NCBI GenBank assembly: GCA_043778315.1
Contig: JAYWGJ010000076.1
Coordinates: 1 to 44,653 of the forward strand
Direction of reading: 5' to 3'
Length of the DNA stretch: 44,653 nt
Source: JBEEMU01 sp043778315
Lineage (GTDB): Bacteria > Bacteroidota > Bacteroidia > Chitinophagales > Saprospiraceae
Positions 33,653 to 41,607 of this stretch are shown here, piece by piece. Both the position numbers and the translations under genes were made by a program. The notes under the pieces were generated by a model. It saw nothing but the letters and a program-made list of their open reading frames with translations. It made no database searches and had not been told where the DNA came from. Numbering within the stretch: the stretch's first letter is position 1; each line of letters opens with the position of its first letter.

Positions 33653-33672
33653 TTTAACTTTTGTAAAAAAAT

Positions 33673-33912
33673 ATGTCTAAAAAAATCTCTTTATTAGTTT
33701 TTTGCTGCTTAGTAGCGGCGAGTGTAATGGCGCAAACTGCTACGGGCGGTCAGATGAATTTTTTTGTGGACAAAGGCATCGGAATTTTTGCGGTAATTGC
33801 GATAGTGATTTCGTGGAGTCGCAATAAATCTATTCTTTGGTGCTTAATTCACGGAATGTTGGGTTTTGGTTACATTATTTATTATTACTCTGTGTTGAAA
33901 AATAAAGATTAA
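33673..33912 (+). CDS. small membrane protein, unknown
   Basis: The 79-aa product has a cleavable-looking signal (KKISLLVFCCLVAASVMAQ) and two later hydrophobic segments (about 32-46 and 52-70, ending HGMLGFGYIIYYYSVLKN). I recognise no family. The stop is 23 bp before the next gene, so the pair may be one unit. The ATG at 33673 is preceded by an A-rich stretch. Its role is unknown. Confidence 0.65.
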   Translation: MSKKISLLVFCCLVAASVMAQTATGGQMNFFVDKGIGIFAVIAIVISWSRNKSILWCLIHGMLGFGYIIYYYSVLKNKD

Positions 33913-33935
33913 GTTGTTCTGTTCTTTATATTTAA

Positions 33936-34604
33936 TTGACTCAAAACGTGCGGTTTAAACCAAGCTATTTCGCGCAAGATGCGCCTAAGCGTGTCTTGCG
34001 CTTGTTGCTACATTTGCGTAAAACGAACGTGCGGGAGGTACGTTGGTGGATAGTATTATCACTGCTTATTGCAGAACTTTTGGGCGTATTTGATGTATAC
34101 GAAATGGTCAATCGGTGGTTGCTGCCTGGCGTTGGGCGACTAACCGCAGCGCAGCGATTGGCGGCAGAATCTGTATTTGGCGAAAGCCTAAATTACGACC
34201 GTATTTTGATAGATAATCATGCGGCTATCGCCTGTAAAAAAGGCAATTTTGCGTATGTTTCTTTCCATATTGTCAATCATTTCGGACGCATAGAGGATTG
34301 GCATTTGATACACGAACTCATGCACGTTTGGCAATACGAGCGCGTCGGCGCACCTTATATATTATATGCGTTGCAGGCGCAACACTCGCCCGAAAGCTAC
34401 AATTACGGCGGAACGATGGGGCTCATCGAACACCAAAAAATGGGTTTGCGTGCCTTCAATTTTGAGCAACAAGCCGATATTATCGCCGATTATTTTCGTA
34501 TAACAACGGGTTTAAAGCCGCAGTGGAGCGATGCAGTTGCTACGGAATTATACGAGTTCTATATTGAGGAGTTGCGCGGCGGTATTTATTGTAGAGAAAG
34601 CTGA
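33936..34604 (+). CDS. zincin-like protein with HExxH motif and one membrane anchor
   Basis: The 222-aa protein has one hydrophobic segment (about residues 36-52, RWWIVLSLLIAELLGVF) and then the motif WHLIHELMHVWQYERVG, where His126, Glu127 and His130 form HExxH. A later acidic helix, FNFEQQADIIADYF, could supply the third ligand. This resembles HELxHVxQ-type minimal metallopeptidases seen near secretion loci, but a peptidase role is unproven. No ATG is available. A stop precedes the TTG at 33936, so TTG or the GTG at 33948 must start it, unless there is a sequencing error. It lies just before the M41-fusion gene, so two zinc-motif proteins adjoin. Confidence 0.65.
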   Translation: MTQNVRFKPSYFAQDAPKRVLRLLLHLRKTNVREVRWWIVLSLLIAELLGVFDVYEMVNRWLLPGVGRLTAAQRLAAESVFGESLNYDRILIDNHAAIACKKGNFAYVSFHIVNHFGRIEDWHLIHELMHVWQYERVGAPYILYALQAQHSPESYNYGGTMGLIEHQKMGLRAFNFEQQADIIADYFRITTGLKPQWSDAVATELYEFYIEELRGGIYCRES

Positions 34605-34626
34605 TTTTTTGTGATTTGTTTTATCT

Positions 34627-34688
34627 ATTTGTGACAAAATAGAAATATTTTTTTTATATTTGTGACACTGATTTTTTGTTTGTCACAA
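34627..34688. promoter_or_regulatory. TTTGTGACA repeats around the promoter of the Clp/M41 gene
   Basis: ATTTGTGACA occurs at 34627-34636 and 34658-34667, exactly 31 bp apart (three helical turns). An inverted TTTGTCACAA lies at 34679-34688. A -7 element TATATTTG (34655-34662) overlaps the second copy, so the repeats could be operator sites. The gene starts at 34717. Confidence 0.45.
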
Positions 34689-34716
34689 CACAACATATTT
34701 ATACAACACTAAAAAA

Positions 34717-36651
34717 ATGAGCGAAACACAGCCCCAAATTATCATTGACTTAAAGTTAATTGCCAAAAAGAAAAAAAGCCTCGAAAAGGTGAAGGCGGAA
34801 CTCAAGAAAGAGTTTATCGGCATCGATTATGTGATAGACGAACTGGTCGATTACATACAGATTTGGTATTTAATGCCCGAAGTACTTACACGCCCGATTA
34901 TCGTGAACCTTTGGGGTATGACGGGTGTGGGCAAGACCGATTTGGTACGCAAATTGGTCAATAAACTGAACTATCAGGACCGCTTTGTGGAGGTAGAACT
35001 GAGCAACTCGAGCGCGGGCGCGTCGGGCTATCAACATTATAACACGGTGGCGAATATTTTGACGAATAACCGAGTGGACGACGGCAAACCGTCGATAATT
35101 CTTTTTGACGAAATACAGCGATTTTGTACGATTGACGTGGAGGGCAAGCCCATTCAGAATACCTCTTTCAACGATTTTTGGGAGCTACTGAGCGACGGCA
35201 AACTCGCAAAACGGGCTATGCGCGACGAAATGGAGGAGATGATGGATAGGTATTTGTTTGCGTCTATGCAGCGCAAAAAGAAGCCGCCAAAAAAAGAAGA
35301 TAATACTGACGAATACGACCCGTACTCGAACGATACGCTTGGGTTGTGGAATGCCCGCCGTCTGAAAGCCACTTTTGGCTTCGAGGACGACTTGTACAAG
35401 CTCGCCGAAATGAAGGAAGAGGACATTATAAAAACGCTCGAGCGCGCTACAAAAGAGAAAAAAATATACGAAGCGGTCGATTATTCTAAGGCGTTATTGA
35501 TTATTAGCGGCAACTTAGATGATGCGTTTTCGATGTCGACGGAAACGTCGGAGTCGGACGTGGACGCGGATATTTTTCATGCTTATACTGAAAAAATTTC
35601 TATTGTTAATATCAAAAAATCACTTTCTACGCGGTTCAAACCCGAGCAAGTGGCGCGTTTTGGCAATATTCATTTGATTTATAAGTCGCTGAAAAAGAAG
35701 GATTTTGAGCAATTGATAGCAGTAGAAATCAAGAAAATAATAGAAAAAAATCTGCGTCTTTTTGGCGTAACGGTCGTCGTTGATAAAAGTATCAATCGCT
35801 TGTTGTACCAAAACGGCGTGTTTCCTGTGCAAGGCGTTCGCCCTGTTTTTTCGTCGGTTATCGATATTTTGGAGGCGAACTTGACGAAGTTTTTATACGA
35901 GGCGTTTATGACCGAGCAACGCAGTATTTCGGTAGATTACGACTTCACGAAACAGGTGTTAAGCGGCACGTTCGAGAACGGCGAAGCGGTCGTGTTGCCG
36001 TATATCGGGCGTATAGATATGGTGCGTCAGCGCAATCTCGCCGATGCAGTCGCGAATGTGTCGGTGCATGAGGCGGGTCATGCGGTGGTTTACGGCGTGT
36101 TATTTGGGCTTTCGCCGTTGCAATTGAAGTCGAAAGTGGCATCAAACTACGCTGGCGGCTTCACTTTTCCGCATCAAATATACATGACGAAGGAAAATAT
36201 GCAGCGCAAAATACAAATTTACTTGGCTGGCGGACTTGCCGAAGACTTGATTTTTGGCGAAGCAAACGCAACTATCGGCAGAGAAAACGACCGCGAACAA
36301 ACGGTCACACTCGCTACCGATTACTTGCGTAAATACGGGTTTGACCCTGAGTTTCAGGCGTATTATGTATCGTCAGGCGAAAACGCAATGGGTATGCTCG
36401 TGACCGACAAATCGGTGGAGGCGATGATACAAATGCAGGTGGTCGATACGCGCAAAATACTCGCCGACAACCGCTCGCTACTGATAGAACTGAGCGTCGA
36501 GCTCAACAAATACGGCAGTCTCGACATCAAAACCGTTGCCGCTATCGCCAAAAAACATGGGCATAATTGGAAAGTAAAAGGAGAAAATTATTTGCATCTA
36601 AACGGTTACGCAGAGCAGTTGCGCGAAAGCGAAAAGTCTTCAAAAAGATAG
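34717..36651 (+). CDS. Clp-type AAA+ ATPase fused to an FtsH-type M41 metallopeptidase
   Basis: The 644-aa protein is soluble: no signal peptide and no transmembrane segment. Residues 1-380 are a Clp/HSP100-like AAA+ module with Walker A GMTGVGKT at 67-74 and Walker B IILFDE at 127-132. It has a long insert (about 160-250) and a Clp D2-small-type lid near 355-395 (LYQNGVFPVQGVRPVFSSVI). From about 440 an M41 peptidase domain begins: HEAGH at 451-455, then GGLAEDLIFGEANATIGREN with Asp525 as the expected third zinc ligand, 70 residues after the second His as in FtsH. Canonical FtsH has an FtsH-clade AAA and two membrane helices; this protein has neither. An ATP-dependent cytoplasmic protease is inferred. 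Confidence 0.85.
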   Translation: MSETQPQIIIDLKLIAKKKKSLEKVKAELKKEFIGIDYVIDELVDYIQIWYLMPEVLTRPIIVNLWGMTGVGKTDLVRKLVNKLNYQDRFVEVELSNSSAGASGYQHYNTVANILTNNRVDDGKPSIILFDEIQRFCTIDVEGKPIQNTSFNDFWELLSDGKLAKRAMRDEMEEMMDRYLFASMQRKKKPPKKEDNTDEYDPYSNDTLGLWNARRLKATFGFEDDLYKLAEMKEEDIIKTLERATKEKKIYEAVDYSKALLIISGNLDDAFSMSTETSESDVDADIFHAYTEKISIVNIKKSLSTRFKPEQVARFGNIHLIYKSLKKKDFEQLIAVEIKKIIEKNLRLFGVTVVVDKSINRLLYQNGVFPVQGVRPVFSSVIDILEANLTKFLYEAFMTEQRSISVDYDFTKQVLSGTFENGEAVVLPYIGRIDMVRQRNLADAVANVSVHEAGHAVVYGVLFGLSPLQLKSKVASNYAGGFTFPHQIYMTKENMQRKIQIYLAGGLAEDLIFGEANATIGRENDREQTVTLATDYLRKYGFDPEFQAYYVSSGENAMGMLVTDKSVEAMIQMQVVDTRKILADNRSLLIELSVELNKYGSLDIKTVAAIAKKHGHNWKVKGENYLHLNGYAEQLRESEKSSKR

Positions 36652-36905
36652 AATTTTAATTGGCAAACCAAAAAATATTTATAATGGGCTAAGATTTAAT
36701 ACAATAATAAATGATTTTAGTTAATGCGCTACTCTATTCACACACAATTATTTACACATTATAAAATAATATTATTTGTAATAAAAAAGGGCTTGTGCCT
36801 TGTAAATAAAGGGTTTTGGCAAAGTATTTGATATTCGTAATACTATATATGATAAAAAAGTTCAAATTTTTTGATTGTAAAATATACATCATCTCATTTT
36901 TTAAT

Positions 36906-36913
36906 TACTTTTG
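36906..36913 (+). promoter_or_regulatory. -7 element (TACTTTTG) for the 36960 gene
   Basis: TACTTTTGC gives a start near 36920 and a leader of about 40 nt to the ATG at 36960. It rules out the upstream in-frame TTG at 36816 and ATG at 36848. 36652-36900 is AT-rich; I see no gene in it. Confidence 0.5.
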
Positions 36914-36959
36914 CAGCGCATCAGTTTTACAAATTATTTTCAAATTTAATCAAAAATCA

Positions 36960-37958
36960 ATGGCAAACGACAGTTTTCAAACTAACAACAAAGAAGAAAA
37001 GGAAAATAGCAAACGCGGTTTGCTGGCAGCTATACTCGGTGTAGCCCTTTTAGGTATGACAGGACTCAACGTGTATTTGTTGTACAACAAATCACAACAA
37101 ACACAAACGATTGAAAAACAAGAGTTTGCGCTCACAAAAAGCGACTCACTCAACAAAGAATTGACGCATCAATACGATGACGCAATGAAGGAATTGGAGG
37201 CGCAAAAGGGTACAAGTGCTGAACTCAATAAGCAGATTGAACAACGTAAGTCGGAACTTGCGCGCGCAAAAAATGAAATCGCAGGCATGATTAAACGCAG
37301 CGGTAACGACAAAAAAGCGACTGCCGCTATCGAGGCTAAAATGCGAGATATGCAGTCGCAGGTAGAAGGCTATATGGCGGAGGTCAAAAAATTGCAAGAA
37401 GAAAACGGTATCCTCAAAACCGACGTAGAGAAGAAAACGGGTGAAATAACCTCGCTCAAAACCGAAGTAGAAACCAATAAATCCTCTATTGCGCAAGGCG
37501 AAGAAGCCCGCAAAAAAATAGAAGAGGAAAAAGCAGACTTGCAGAAAAAAGTTGATATCGGCTCTGTTTTGAAGTCAAACAACCTCAAAGTAACGCCTAT
37601 GTGGGAGCGTAAAGGCAAAGAAGACTGGGTTAAAAAGGCGAAAAACTGCGAGAAAATCAAAATCGAGTTTGATGTCATCGAGAATAAAGTGACTAAACCA
37701 GGCGAAAACTATTTTATAGGTCGCATCATCAATCCGCGTGGCGAAACTTTGTTTGTAGAAAGCAAGGGTTCGGGTACGTTCAAAGATAATGTAGGCACTG
37801 AGGTGCGTTTTACCGTGTTCAAAGCATTTAATTATAATAATGATGCACCGAAAGTAGTGATGGAATGGCGCGATACGAAGTTCGAAAAAGGCGACTATCA
37901 AATCGAGATTTTCAATAAAGGCTACAGCGTTGGCAAACAGACTATTACTTTAAATTAA
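36960..37958 (+). CDS. membrane-anchored coiled-coil protein
   Basis: From the ATG at 36960 the product is 332 aa: a short polar N-terminus, one membrane helix at about residues 21-41 (GLLAAILGVALLGMTGLNVY), then a long coiled coil to about residue 200 (Glu/Lys-rich heptads such as VEGYMAEVKKLQEENGIL and KIEEEKADLQKKVD). The last 130 residues are a compact beta domain (VTPMWERKGKEDWVKKAKNC, FIGRIINPRGETLFVESKG, GDYQIEIFNKGYSVGKQTI). The topology resembles periplasmic scaffold proteins of Bacteroidota. I recognise the pattern but not a function. A hairpin terminator follows. Confidence 0.75.
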   Translation: MANDSFQTNNKEEKENSKRGLLAAILGVALLGMTGLNVYLLYNKSQQTQTIEKQEFALTKSDSLNKELTHQYDDAMKELEAQKGTSAELNKQIEQRKSELARAKNEIAGMIKRSGNDKKATAAIEAKMRDMQSQVEGYMAEVKKLQEENGILKTDVEKKTGEITSLKTEVETNKSSIAQGEEARKKIEEEKADLQKKVDIGSVLKSNNLKVTPMWERKGKEDWVKKAKNCEKIKIEFDVIENKVTKPGENYFIGRIINPRGETLFVESKGSGTFKDNVGTEVRFTVFKAFNYNNDAPKVVMEWRDTKFEKGDYQIEIFNKGYSVGKQTITLN

Positions 37959-37981
37959 GTAAATTTCATATCTAAAATAAT

Positions 37982-38023
37982 AAAAAAAGCCATCTATTCT
38001 GTTACGAGTAGGTGGCTTTTTTA
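37982..38023. terminator. bidirectional hairpin terminator
   Basis: AAAAAAGCCATCTATTC pairs with GAGTAGGTGGCTTTTTT with a few G-T pairs. It separates the coiled-coil gene from the convergent DUF805 gene. Confidence 0.8.
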
Positions 38024-38039
38024 GGTTTATTGAGCTTTG

Positions 38040-38405
38040 CTATGCTACAAAATGGTCGGTAATATCAGTGCCGCCGCCTTTCGGATCTGCGCCGTATTCG
38101 TTCGAACCTGCCGTGCCTTCCGAAACCGCTAAGTAAAAGTTGTAAAACGGGATAATCAAAAACCAGCCGCTTTTGCCTACATCGTGCATACGACGTACAC
38201 CAACTGCAATAGCAGGTAGTAATAAAGCGACTGAGTAGATAGACGACAAAATTGGAAATTTGATTGCGCCTGCAATTATGCCAATAACGATAGAACCTAT
38301 CATATTGAATAAAAAGAAATACCAATATTCGCTTCTGCGCGCACGACCGTTGAAGTCGGCATAGTGGTTTTGGATCGCATTCGTAAAGTAACTAAACGGA
38401 TTCAT
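38040..38405 (-). CDS. DUF805 family membrane protein
   Basis: From the ATG at 38405 the product is 121 aa and begins with the conserved DUF805 opening NPFSYFTNAIQNHYADFNGR then ARRSEYWYFFLFN. Three to four hydrophobic segments follow, with the family's VGVRRMHDVGKSGWF and LAVSEGTAGSNEYGADPKG ends. The in-frame ATG at 38543 lies upstream of a TAACTTTG promoter element and would add an unlikely N-terminus, so 38405 is chosen. DUF805 proteins are small inner-membrane proteins of unknown function. A leader of about 100 nt with possible RNA structure precedes it. Confidence 0.9.
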   Translation of the reverse strand: MNPFSYFTNAIQNHYADFNGRARRSEYWYFFLFNMIGSIVIGIIAGAIKFPILSSIYSVALLLPAIAVGVRRMHDVGKSGWFLIIPFYNFYLAVSEGTAGSNEYGADPKGGGTDITDHFVA

Positions 38406-38512
38406 AAGATAAAATGATTTAAAAAAATAAAAAAAGTAAAAATTTCTACTCGTAGGCTTTTCGATACCGCCTGCTGTTTTTTGAGTGGTAGCAACACCGT
38501 AGGTAATACTTG

Positions 38513-38520
38513 CAAAGTTA
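38513..38520 (-). promoter_or_regulatory. -7 element (TAACTTTG) of the DUF805 gene
   Basis: The minus strand reads TAACTTTGC, giving a start near 38506 and a leader of about 100 nt, which contains the candidate structured segment at 38430-38500. Confidence 0.45.
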
Positions 38521-38633
38521 TATATTATTTTTAACAAAATCATAACAAATTATAAAATAAATAAATAAACTTTTTCATTTTTTAAAAACGAAAATCAGTA
38601 GCGTAAAAATATTTTACTACCGTATAATTTTTG

Positions 38634-38641
38634 TACCTTTG
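38634..38641 (+). promoter_or_regulatory. -7 element (TACCTTTG) of the TPR gene
   Basis: TACCTTTGC gives a start near 38648 and a leader of about 45 nt to the ATG at 38693. Confidence 0.5.
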
Positions 38642-38692
38642 CGGTCTGAAAGAAAAAGAAAATATTTTTTTAAACTATAAAACACAATAAAT

Positions 38693-39406
38693 ATGATATT
38701 GCCCGTTTGGATGATACAATTTATGAAATACCGCTTTCCAGTGTCGTTAGCGATGTTTTTGGGCGGTATCGCCTTGATTTTTGCTATTGGTGGCGAATGG
38801 GCATGGCTGATATGGCTGCCTGGTTTGATACTACTTTTAGCGCATATATTTGTAGGAACTGCCGCTACCGCGTCGCAGTTATTGCAGATGAACGACTTGG
38901 AAGGTGCAAAAGCGATGCTCGCTAAAACGCTGAATGTGAACTGGTTATATACGCCGTTTCGTACCAATTACCACGCGGTAGATAGTATGATAGCGATGAT
39001 GGGCAACGACGCGGCAGGTGCGGAAGCGGCGATGAAACGCGCCGCAGCACTCGGCGGCAACTCTGACTCGGAGCAGGCGGTTATGCTGTTTAACCTCGGT
39101 ATGATGCAGATGCAACAACAAAACGTAGCGGAAGCGGAGAAGAATATGCGCCGTGCGACCGAACTCGGTTTGCCCGACGAGCAAGCGTCTATCGCCGAAC
39201 TCAATTTTGCGTTCATCGCACTCAATAAACGTAATATTAATGTGGCGAAAAAACACGCCGAAAAATGCCGCGCCCTCAAGCCGACGAATGCGGACGTATT
39301 GAAGCATTTAGCCGAGTTCGATAAGGCGATGAAACAGAGCGGACAATACACCGACTCTACAATGGCGATGCGTATGGCGCAACAGCGCAACCAGAAAAAA
39401 CGATAA
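38693..39406 (+). CDS. membrane-anchored TPR protein
   Basis: The 237-aa protein has two membrane helices in residues 15-55 (PVSLAMFLGGIALIFAIG and LIWLPGLILLLAHIFVG). A cytosolic or periplasmic helical-repeat domain follows with TPR signatures: LLQMNDLEGAKAMLAKTL, AVMLFNLGMMQMQQQNVAEA and AFIALNKRNINVAKKHAEKC. Such proteins act as scaffolds. No partner can be inferred. The C-terminus is basic (RNQKKR). The start at 38693 fits the promoter 52 bp upstream. Confidence 0.82.
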   Translation: MILPVWMIQFMKYRFPVSLAMFLGGIALIFAIGGEWAWLIWLPGLILLLAHIFVGTAATASQLLQMNDLEGAKAMLAKTLNVNWLYTPFRTNYHAVDSMIAMMGNDAAGAEAAMKRAAALGGNSDSEQAVMLFNLGMMQMQQQNVAEAEKNMRRATELGLPDEQASIAELNFAFIALNKRNINVAKKHAEKCRALKPTNADVLKHLAEFDKAMKQSGQYTDSTMAMRMAQQRNQKKR

Positions 39407-39477
39407 TTTCGTACACTATATATATAGCTGAAATAAATTAAACGACATTTTTATGTACGCTCAAAAAATAGGTTAAA

Positions 39478-39515
39478 CCTACCAGCCCCTCCAAAGGAGG
39501 GTAGCAGGCTACGTT
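39478..39515. repeat. CCCCTCC-AAA-GGAGGG hairpin repeat
   Basis: AGCCCCTCC and GGAGGGTAGC pair around AAA between the TPR and RluD-type genes. It could act as a weak terminator or be a dispersed repeat; only one copy is in the window. Confidence 0.45.
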
Positions 39516-39567
39516 TTAACTATTTTTTATCGCTCCCGATAATGTCGCTTAATTTAAAACATATATC

Positions 39568-40698
39568 ATGAATATAAATAATCCTACGGAAGACGATGGA
39601 CACATTTTGCCCGATGCCGAACCCAAAGCGGCGGAAGTCGTGCGCGGCGCGGACGGCAATATCATAGAAGATACCGACGATGCAGATGTCTTTTTTGAGC
39701 ATCATCGCCTCGTGATAGATAAAGGGCAAACGCCTTATCGCATCGATAAATACTTGATGGATCATCTTTATCGCGTCACTCGGACGCGCATGAAAGATGG
39801 CATCGAGGCGGGAAATATCAGGGTAAACGACCAGCCCGTCAGCCCTAACTATAAGGTGCGTCCGCACGACGTGATTACCGTTGTGCTAAACAAACCGATA
39901 AGTAGCGGCGTGCTGCAAGCGGAAGATATGAACCTCGATATTCGCTACGAAGACGACGATTTGATGGTGGTGTACAAGCCGCCTGGCATCGCGGTTCACC
40001 CAGGCGTAGGCGTACATTCGGGTACGCTCGTGAACGGACTCGCGTTTCACCACGACTCGCTGCCCACAAAACCTGGTAATTTGGGTACGCGGGCAGGTTT
40101 AGTGCATCGAATAGATAAGGATACAAGCGGCTTATTGGTCTGCGCGAAATCCGAATTTGCGATGGCGCACCTCAGCGCGCAATTTTTCAATCATACTACA
40201 AAACGCACCTATAACGCTATCGTTTGGGGCGAACCCACCGAAAAAGAAGGCACGATAAACGCGCCCGTAGGCAGACACGAACGCCACAGAATGTTGATGG
40301 CGGTACAAGAAGAAGGCGAAGGTAAACACGCAATTACGCACTATAAGGTACTAGAAAGTTTGGGATATGTGAGTTTGGTAGAATGTCGTTTGGAAACAGG
40401 GCGGACGCACCAAATCCGTGTTCACATGAAACACATAGGACATACCTTATTTAACGACGAGCGTTACGGCGGCGACCGCATCTTAAAAGGAACGATTTTT
40501 TCGAAGTACAAACAATTTGTAGAAAACTGCTTTCAGGTCTTGCCGCGACAAGCGTTACACGCCAAAACCTTAGGTTTTGTTCACCCGCGTACAGGCGAAG
40601 AAATGTTTTTTGAGTCGGAGCTGCCCGACGATATGCAGAAATGTTTGGAGCGGTGGCGGACGTATGTAGAGCCGCGTCGCGGCGACAATCAGCATTAA
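39568..40698 (+). CDS. rluD: RluA-family pseudouridine synthase (RluD-like)
   Basis: The 376-aa enzyme isomerises uridines in 23S rRNA. It has an acidic N-terminal extension (about 1-45), an S4 RNA-binding domain at about 55-110 (YRIDKYLMDHLYRVTRTRMK, then GIEAGNIRVNDQPVSPNYKV) and the catalytic domain. That domain holds VHRIDKDTSGLLVCAKSEF, where Asp183 in the HRID motif is the catalytic Asp, and LETGRTHQIRVHMKHIGH. The acidic extension is longer than in Escherichia coli RluD. The ATG at 39568 is kept because no better start precedes the S4 domain. Confidence 0.9.
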   Translation: MNINNPTEDDGHILPDAEPKAAEVVRGADGNIIEDTDDADVFFEHHRLVIDKGQTPYRIDKYLMDHLYRVTRTRMKDGIEAGNIRVNDQPVSPNYKVRPHDVITVVLNKPISSGVLQAEDMNLDIRYEDDDLMVVYKPPGIAVHPGVGVHSGTLVNGLAFHHDSLPTKPGNLGTRAGLVHRIDKDTSGLLVCAKSEFAMAHLSAQFFNHTTKRTYNAIVWGEPTEKEGTINAPVGRHERHRMLMAVQEEGEGKHAITHYKVLESLGYVSLVECRLETGRTHQIRVHMKHIGHTLFNDERYGGDRILKGTIFSKYKQFVENCFQVLPRQALHAKTLGFVHPRTGEEMFFESELPDDMQKCLERWRTYVEPRRGDNQH

Positions 40699-40704
40699 AA
40701 AAGT

Positions 40705-40818
40705 TTACGGCTTACCGTTTTGATATTATCGCTTAAAAAAGTTTATCGCTTACAGCTTTACCTCAATAACGGTCAAAAGTTTATTGCTTACAGTTCATAG
40801 CTTATCGCTTAACGAAAA
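40705..40818. repeat. heptanucleotide repeat (GCTTATC type) upstream of upp
   Basis: GTTTATCGCTTACAGCTT, GCTTACAGTTCATAGC and GCTTATCGCTTAACG are built of 7-base units of the GCTTANN or GTTTANN kind. It is a different heptamer from GTTCACT (1-157) and GCTCCTT (17932-17959), but the same unit length. Confidence 0.65.
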
Positions 40819-40821
40819 AAA

Positions 40822-41472
40822 ATGATATTCAACCTCTCCGAACACAATTCCGCAGCGAATCACTATATTGCGGAGTTGCGCGATGTGGCTATACAAACCG
40901 ACCGTATGCGTTTTCGGCGCAATTTGGAGCGAATTGGTGGTATTTTGGGCTACGAACTCAGCAAAACGCTCACTTATACGCCCGCCGAAGTGGAAACACC
41001 GCTCGGGACTGCCGAGACTACGCTTGTCGCGTCGCCGATAGTACTCGCCGCTATTTTGCGCGCAGGGCTGCCGTTGCACCAAGGTTTATTGAATATTTTT
41101 GATACGGCGGACAATGCTTTTGTGGCTGCTTACCGCAAACACCACAAAGACGGCACGTTCGAGATAGCGACCGAATATATTTCTTGTCCGAACTTAGACG
41201 GAAAAGTACTCATCGTCGCCGACCCGATGCTCGCAACAGGCTCGTCTATCATCGTCGCATTAGAAAAATTATTGCTTAACGGCACACCCGAAGCCGTGCA
41301 TATCGTTACCGCTATCGCCTCCGTTTATGGCATCGAGCAAGTGCAACGCTTTGTGCCACAAGCACATCTATGGGTGGGCGCGATAGATGAAGAGCTTACC
41401 GCAAAATCGTATATCGTACCCGGACTCGGCGACGCAGGCGACTTAGCGTATGGCGAAAAAATGCAAGAGTAA
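40822..41472 (+). CDS. upp: uracil phosphoribosyltransferase
   Basis: The 216-aa salvage enzyme converts uracil and PRPP to UMP. It carries LRAGLPLHQGLLNIF (79-93), the PRPP loop VADPMLATGSSIIVALEKLL (132-150 region) and the uracil-site end VPGLGDAGDLAYG near the C-terminus. Length is the family norm. It lies between rluD and purA, and together with purA covers pyrimidine salvage and AMP synthesis. Two perfect palindromes separate it from purA. Confidence 0.95.
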   Translation: MIFNLSEHNSAANHYIAELRDVAIQTDRMRFRRNLERIGGILGYELSKTLTYTPAEVETPLGTAETTLVASPIVLAAILRAGLPLHQGLLNIFDTADNAFVAAYRKHHKDGTFEIATEYISCPNLDGKVLIVADPMLATGSSIIVALEKLLLNGTPEAVHIVTAIASVYGIEQVQRFVPQAHLWVGAIDEELTAKSYIVPGLGDAGDLAYGEKMQE

Positions 41473-41490
41473 AAGTTTAGGTTTAACGGC

Positions 41491-41546
41491 GTGCGGGTTT
41501 AAACCCGCACAGAGGGAATAAAATAGGTGCGGGTTTAAACCCGCAC
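41491..41546. repeat. pair of identical 20-bp palindromes between upp and purA
   Basis: GTGCGGGTTTAAACCCGCAC occurs at 41491-41510 and again at 41527-41546. Outer flanks extend the symmetry (CGGC on the left, ACCG on the right). Each could fold as a hairpin. It is REP-like, and could also act as an mRNA processing or pausing site between the two genes. Confidence 0.85.
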
Positions 41547-41607
41547 ACCGTTGCGCCTCGCCCACATAAGTTTACTACTTTTCACAGTTTAAAGTTTCAA
41601 CAAAAAA

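Noticed and set aside
36816..36959. Upstream TTG/ATG starts for the coiled-coil protein
   Set aside because: The -7 element at 36906-36913 lies downstream of them.
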